A DNA stretch of 8,254 nt from Sphingobacteriales bacterium (lineage in GTDB: Bacteria > Bacteroidota > Bacteroidia > Sphingobacteriales > Sphingobacteriaceae), in NCBI GenBank assembly GCA_020058405.1, contig JAGVEE010000246.1, forward strand, positions 1 to 8,254, given 5' to 3'. Of the stretch, positions 5,793 through 8,254 are shown in pieces (within the stretch, counting starts at the first letter, position 1; the number at the start of each line of letters is the position of its first letter). A program made the position numbers and the translations under genes. The notes under the pieces were generated by a model. The model ran no database searches. It was not told the DNA's origin and saw nothing but the letters and a program-made list of their open reading frames with translations.

Positions 5793-5816
5793 GTCCAACT
5801 TTCGGGGGTCAGTCCA
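5793..5816 (-). repeat. Right terminal inverted repeat (IRR)
   Basis: Read inward from 5816 it gives TGGACTGACCCCC then GAAAGTTGGAC, matching the left end at 18 of 24 positions. It begins 13 bp after the orfB stop codon, so the element has almost no non-coding DNA on this side. Confidence 0.82.
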
Positions 5817-5819
5817 TTC
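5817..5819. repeat. Right copy of the 3-bp target-site duplication (TTC)
   Basis: TTC directly follows the right IS end and matches 4395-4397. In the reconstructed target a single TTC is the loop between GGATTGCC and GGCAATCC. Confidence 0.75.
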
Positions 5820-5848
5820 GGCAATCCTTTTTTTCTTTTTTCCTTTTT
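5820..5848. terminator. Right half of the IS-split bidirectional terminator
   Basis: The segment is GGCAATCC followed by T7-C-T6-CC-T5, the exact reverse complement of 4366-4394. The ancestral combination gives a U-tract on either strand. The 21-nt spacer between this half and the outer arm (5849-5869) does not match the 13-nt spacer on the left, so the two sides are not simply a duplicated block. Confidence 0.85.
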
Positions 5849-5869
5849 ACTTTTTTTGCGTACAACGCG

Positions 5870-5905
5870 CGGTCCCCGAACGCAGCGCAGCGAAGTTGAG
5901 GGGCG
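5870..5905. repeat. Right 36-bp arm of the outer inverted repeat flanking the IS
   Basis: It is the exact reverse complement of 4317-4352. It ends one base before the stop codon of the minus-strand gene at 5907, so the transcript of that gene enters this foldable segment immediately after translation ends. It may still act as a 3' mRNA-stabilising or termination hairpin after the inner terminator was interrupted. Confidence 0.92.
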
Positions 5906-5906
5906 A

Positions 5907-7541
5907 TTAAAGTTTCACAAACCTACCCACATAGTCATCTGCTTTTACCACATAAGATCCTTGTGATAATGACTCGATGTTAACTTTCGTGCTCATTGGA
6001 TTTTTTACATGCATGACCATTTTTCCTTGTGCATTGTAAATTTTCAACTCGTTTACTAAACCAACACCATCCATACTAATAAAAGTATTAGCCGGATTAG
6101 GGTAAATTAGCACTTGTGGCTTATTGTTTTTCGATTTTGATATACCAGTTGCAAAACTGCTAAAGTTTGTTTTATACGCTTCAATTAAGGTATCGGTGCT
6201 TAAGCGTAGTTTTGCTAAAGAAGTTAGGTGTGTACCAGGTGTATCTCGCGCCCAAACGTAGGCTAATTCAATTGTCATTCTTTCACCCGGTGCAAAGCTG
6301 CGTGGTTGAACAGTTACGATACCGCGACGATCACCCGGAATAACTGTTTCAACCCAATTTGGTCGGCCTTGCAAATCTGTTGTTCCTGGGAACATAAACT
6401 TACATGGGTCAGTTCCTCCTCTTCCGGTTGGGGTACCGTAAGTCATTACCTGCCCGTCTGACCACAAACCTTGCATGTACCTGTGTAATTCTATAGCATC
6501 TCTTGGATCAGAATCTACGCCTGCTTGTCCATCATTTGTAAATGAAACAAAACTGTTCATTGCTAAAGTTGTTCCATTGCTAGCTTTTCCAGGATTTAAA
6601 AATGATATTCCGAAAGCCGGTGGTGCTAGTCCGTACCCTCTTGATCCACCATCTCCATCATTATCAGTCGAATTATAAACGTAAAACAAATTGCGTTTAG
6701 AGGCATTAGCATTAGTTGATAAATCGCATCCAAGGTAGTCATCACCCGCTCCTCCTAAATCAAAATCAACAAATTTACCAACTCTAAATTCAGTGTAACT
6801 ATTGCTTGATTTATTAGTAATTACAAATCTATAAATGGTAGAGTTATTTATTACATTAGAAGTATTACTGGTATATGCACTGGCCGTTGCTTGAATTTCT
6901 ATTCCTATAGAACCTGCTCCTGGAAAGGCAGTGTGCACATTCCCTTTATCATTAAACACCCAAGAAATCATTTGCGCTGGTAAGATGCTAGGATTGTTTA
7001 TATCATACACTGGGTAATCGCCAATAGTTGGGTCGTAAATTCCATCCGCGTTTTTATCGAAAAATGGGAAATCAGAATTACCCCATCTGTTAATATTATA
7101 AGAAATACCTTTTCCTAATTTTGCGTTAATAATTTCTGTACCGTAAACATTAAACATTTTATCTGCATCTTTACAATCTACAGAATCTATCTCTCCCATA
7201 GCATTTAAAGCCCCTGGCCAAAAATCTAATCCTCTTTGTCGGTATGTTTGCCCTGCAGTATATAAGTTACTTCCAGCATCAATGGCAGAGAAAAAAACAG
7301 AGGCAATAAAAGCAGAGTGCCTTCCAGAATTTTTTGGAATTTCATAATTTGAATTTTGAGTTCCAAAAATATCCCAAAACATATCACCGCCATTTAATAA
7401 TCTTGCACGAACATTGTTTACGTCTAAATTGATAGCAGCCGTAGGTGGGGCACACGGAACCACAGATGCCCTGCTGTTTTGCATACTTGCAACTACTAAG
7501 AGTGCAAGTAAAACTATTTTATTTTGTATAATTAATTTCAT
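5907..7541 (-). CDS. Secreted T9SS cargo protein, large hypothetical with Ca-binding-like loops
   Basis: The 544-residue protein starts with a Sec signal peptide (hydrophobic residues 8-20, likely cleavage after SRA at about 25). The mature N-terminus has RARLLNGGDMFWDI (about 45-58), SGRHSAFIASVFFSAIDAG (about 72-90) and TYRQRGLDFWPG (about 99-110), a pattern I recognise from large Bacteroidota surface proteins of unknown function. Two Asp/Asn/Gly-rich loops, DKNADGIYD (162-170, followed by PTIGDYP) and DNDGDGG (293-299), look like calcium-binding turns of the thrombospondin-3/EF-loop type. Residues 477-544 are a type A Por/T9SS sorting domain (VLIYPNP, NELKIYN, NIESLSQGSYVV, final RFVKL). 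The gene lies 17 bp downstream of the DUF1566 protein gene on the same strand, so the two are almost certainly co-transcribed. Its stop codon nearly touches the 36-bp palindrome arm. No catalytic motif was found. Confidence 0.85.
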   Translation of the reverse strand: MKLIIQNKIVLLALLVVASMQNSRASVVPCAPPTAAINLDVNNVRARLLNGGDMFWDIFGTQNSNYEIPKNSGRHSAFIASVFFSAIDAGSNLYTAGQTYRQRGLDFWPGALNAMGEIDSVDCKDADKMFNVYGTEIINAKLGKGISYNINRWGNSDFPFFDKNADGIYDPTIGDYPVYDINNPSILPAQMISWVFNDKGNVHTAFPGAGSIGIEIQATASAYTSNTSNVINNSTIYRFVITNKSSNSYTEFRVGKFVDFDLGGAGDDYLGCDLSTNANASKRNLFYVYNSTDNDGDGGSRGYGLAPPAFGISFLNPGKASNGTTLAMNSFVSFTNDGQAGVDSDPRDAIELHRYMQGLWSDGQVMTYGTPTGRGGTDPCKFMFPGTTDLQGRPNWVETVIPGDRRGIVTVQPRSFAPGERMTIELAYVWARDTPGTHLTSLAKLRLSTDTLIEAYKTNFSSFATGISKSKNNKPQVLIYPNPANTFISMDGVGLVNELKIYNAQGKMVMHVKNPMSTKVNIESLSQGSYVVKADDYVGRFVKL

Positions 7542-7558
7542 GATTTCTAGATTAAAGA

Positions 7559-8254
7559 TTAAAATGAACGTACAGCATGTACATAATACCGTTGAGTTTT
7601 ATTAATAAGTCTAGCCTTTCGAGCTGACACATAATAGGCTTGAGTTTTAGAGGCCTCCGTAGAGCTCCAAACCGGACCAGATGCTAATCCAGCAAAGCCC
7701 ATTAATATTACTTCGTGGAAACTTGGTAAATACCAATCGTCGTATCCTGCTTGAACCAAATCATTACAAATTTTTGCTGGGTAATTTCCAGCACCCAACA
7801 CATTCACAATTTTTTGAGTATTGAGTTTTCCACTAAGTATCGCAGAATCTGTAGCTCCTATTAAGGTATCAATGCCATTATTCCAAGCTATGGTGCTACC
7901 AATTCTTTTGGTAGAAATTAAACCATGAAATTCACCTTCCACATAACCCACATCACCCGGTTTTAAAATATAAAACAAATCGCCACCTAAAATTTGCATA
8001 CCTATAGTAGCAGAATCGGTCGCAAAAGTTCGTTGCGCACCGTACAATATACCGGCAGAAGTTTCTACAAATGCGCGAACATAATATCCTGTTTTAGGCG
8101 ATAATGAATTTATCACACACGTAAAGGAATCATTTGTTCCAACCCTTAATTGTTTTGGGTCGTTAACCGTAGGTAGTGGATTCTTGCTCCAACAAACCCC
8201 GGCACTTATGATGGGGTCTGAATTAGTGTTGATGATTTTTCCACCACATGTTGC
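7559..8254 (-). CDS. Surface protein with fibronectin-like and DUF1566 domains, N-terminus beyond the window
   Basis: The frame is open to the window end, giving 231 visible residues, so the gene starts outside. Residues 1-80 form a fibronectin type III-like repeat of the kind common in Bacteroidota surface proteins: ISAGVCWSKNPLPTV, then INSLSPKTGYYVRAFVETSAG and LYGAQRTF. Residues of about 86-231 form a DUF1566 (Lcl C-terminal-like) domain: GGDLFYILKPGD, an A-x-x-C helix (160-163), DDWYLPSFHEV (172-182), VWSSTE (195-200) and the final YYVHAVRSF. An internal GTG at 8116 could look like a start but falls inside the fibronectin repeat. There is no C-terminal sorting domain, so it is probably a lipoprotein or another exported type whose anchoring signal lies at the unseen N-terminus. 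It is probably the upstream gene of an operon with the T9SS cargo gene. Function is likely adhesion or ligand binding, by inference only. Confidence 0.82.
   Translation of the reverse strand, partial: ATCGGKIINTNSDPIISAGVCWSKNPLPTVNDPKQLRVGTNDSFTCVINSLSPKTGYYVRAFVETSAGILYGAQRTFATDSATIGMQILGGDLFYILKPGDVGYVEGEFHGLISTKRIGSTIAWNNGIDTLIGATDSAILSGKLNTQKIVNVLGAGNYPAKICNDLVQAGYDDWYLPSFHEVILMGFAGLASGPVWSSTEASKTQAYYVSARKARLINKTQRYYVHAVRSF

Larger units (their letters stand above)
4398..5816 (+). mobile_element. IS3-family (IS150-like) insertion sequence, complete
   Basis: This is a 1419-bp element bounded by imperfect terminal inverted repeats (18 of 24 positions match) and a TTC target duplication. 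It encodes orfA and orfB in the standard overlapping 0/-1 arrangement with an A AAA AAG slippage site, and both reading frames are intact. The family is established by the two-HTH plus coiled-coil OrfA and the DDE integrase-type OrfB. The core end sequence, C-tract followed by AAAGTTxGAC, is typical of IS150-group ends. One oddity is that the left end begins TA rather than the canonical TG, while the right end is TG (read inward). The element probably remains autonomous, since nothing essential is missing. Confidence 0.88.

Noticed and set aside
4403..5811. IS boundaries at TG 4403 and CA 5811
   Set aside because: Those ends are the inner TG/CA of the repeats. No target duplication flanks them, while 4398-5816 gives a TTC duplication and restores a perfect hairpin.
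4387..5827. Reading the restored loop as a UUCG tetraloop
   Set aside because: Pairing in register gives an 8-bp stem with a TTC triloop. A C(UUCG)G tetraloop would put the flanking stem out of register.
4366..5848. The 29-bp arms as part of the IS terminal repeats
   Set aside because: They lie outside the TTC duplication and look like an intrinsic terminator with poly-A/poly-T flanks. The alternative is kept as a refutation test.
7559..8116. Treating the DUF1566 protein as a complete 185-aa gene starting at GTG 8116
   Set aside because: The frame continues open to the window end, and residues upstream of the GTG complete a fibronectin-like repeat, so the gene is truncated by the window.
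1..8254. A multi-gene defence, secretion or biosynthetic system
   Set aside because: No nuclease, helicase, toxin-antitoxin, transporter core or biosynthetic enzymes are present. The only cooperating genes are the two-gene surface-protein operon and the two transposase frames.

Overview
The window looks like a chromosomal segment from a member of the Bacteroidota. The signs are two secreted proteins with C-terminal type IX secretion (Por/T9SS) sorting domains (YPNP motifs), a low-GC composition, A-rich start regions without Shine-Dalgarno sequences, a TTTG-N19-TAnnTTTG promoter ahead of a tRNA gene, and a fibronectin-like/DUF1566 surface protein. Genus and species cannot be read from the sequence.

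Layout: 2-67 is probably the tail of an unidentified gene. An AT-rich 14-bp repeat then runs up to the start of a tandem GNAT-fold acyltransferase (214-1374, +). A GCTCCTTGCTCC-type repeat cluster follows, then tRNA-Lys(UUU) with its own promoter and a downstream hairpin (1527-1682). A terminator hairpin serves the convergent gene 1798-3144 (-), a secreted beta-propeller-like T9SS cargo protein. The divergent intergenic region 3145-3392 holds a promoter candidate for the minus-strand gene and a cluster of TTCGAA palindromes next to the plus-strand gene 3393-4295, a probable outer-membrane beta-barrel. On the far right, two minus-strand genes 17 bp apart form an operon: a DUF1566 surface protein (7559 to beyond the window end) and a 544-aa T9SS cargo protein (5907-7541).

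Between the convergent genes 3393-4295 and 5907-7541 sits a complete IS3-family (IS150-like) element, 4398-5816. It has imperfect terminal inverted repeats, orfA and orfB, an A AAA AAG frameshift site and an intact D-D-(35)-E catalytic triad. The main finding is its insertion site. Removing the element and one copy of its 3-bp target duplication (TTC) restores a perfect hairpin, GGATTGCC-TTC-GGCAATCC, flanked by A-rich and T-rich tracts. This is a bidirectional intrinsic terminator for the two convergent genes, with the element placed exactly in its 3-nt loop. Outside that, a second inverted pair of 36-bp arms lies close to both gene ends, so the ancestral intergenic region was one large nested palindrome. 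The element carries its own terminator-like hairpin directly against the orfA start codon, which may both shield the transposase from read-through and replace the terminator it split.

No CRISPR array, defence system or other multi-gene novel system was seen. The unusual content is the terminator-loop insertion and several intergenic repeat families.
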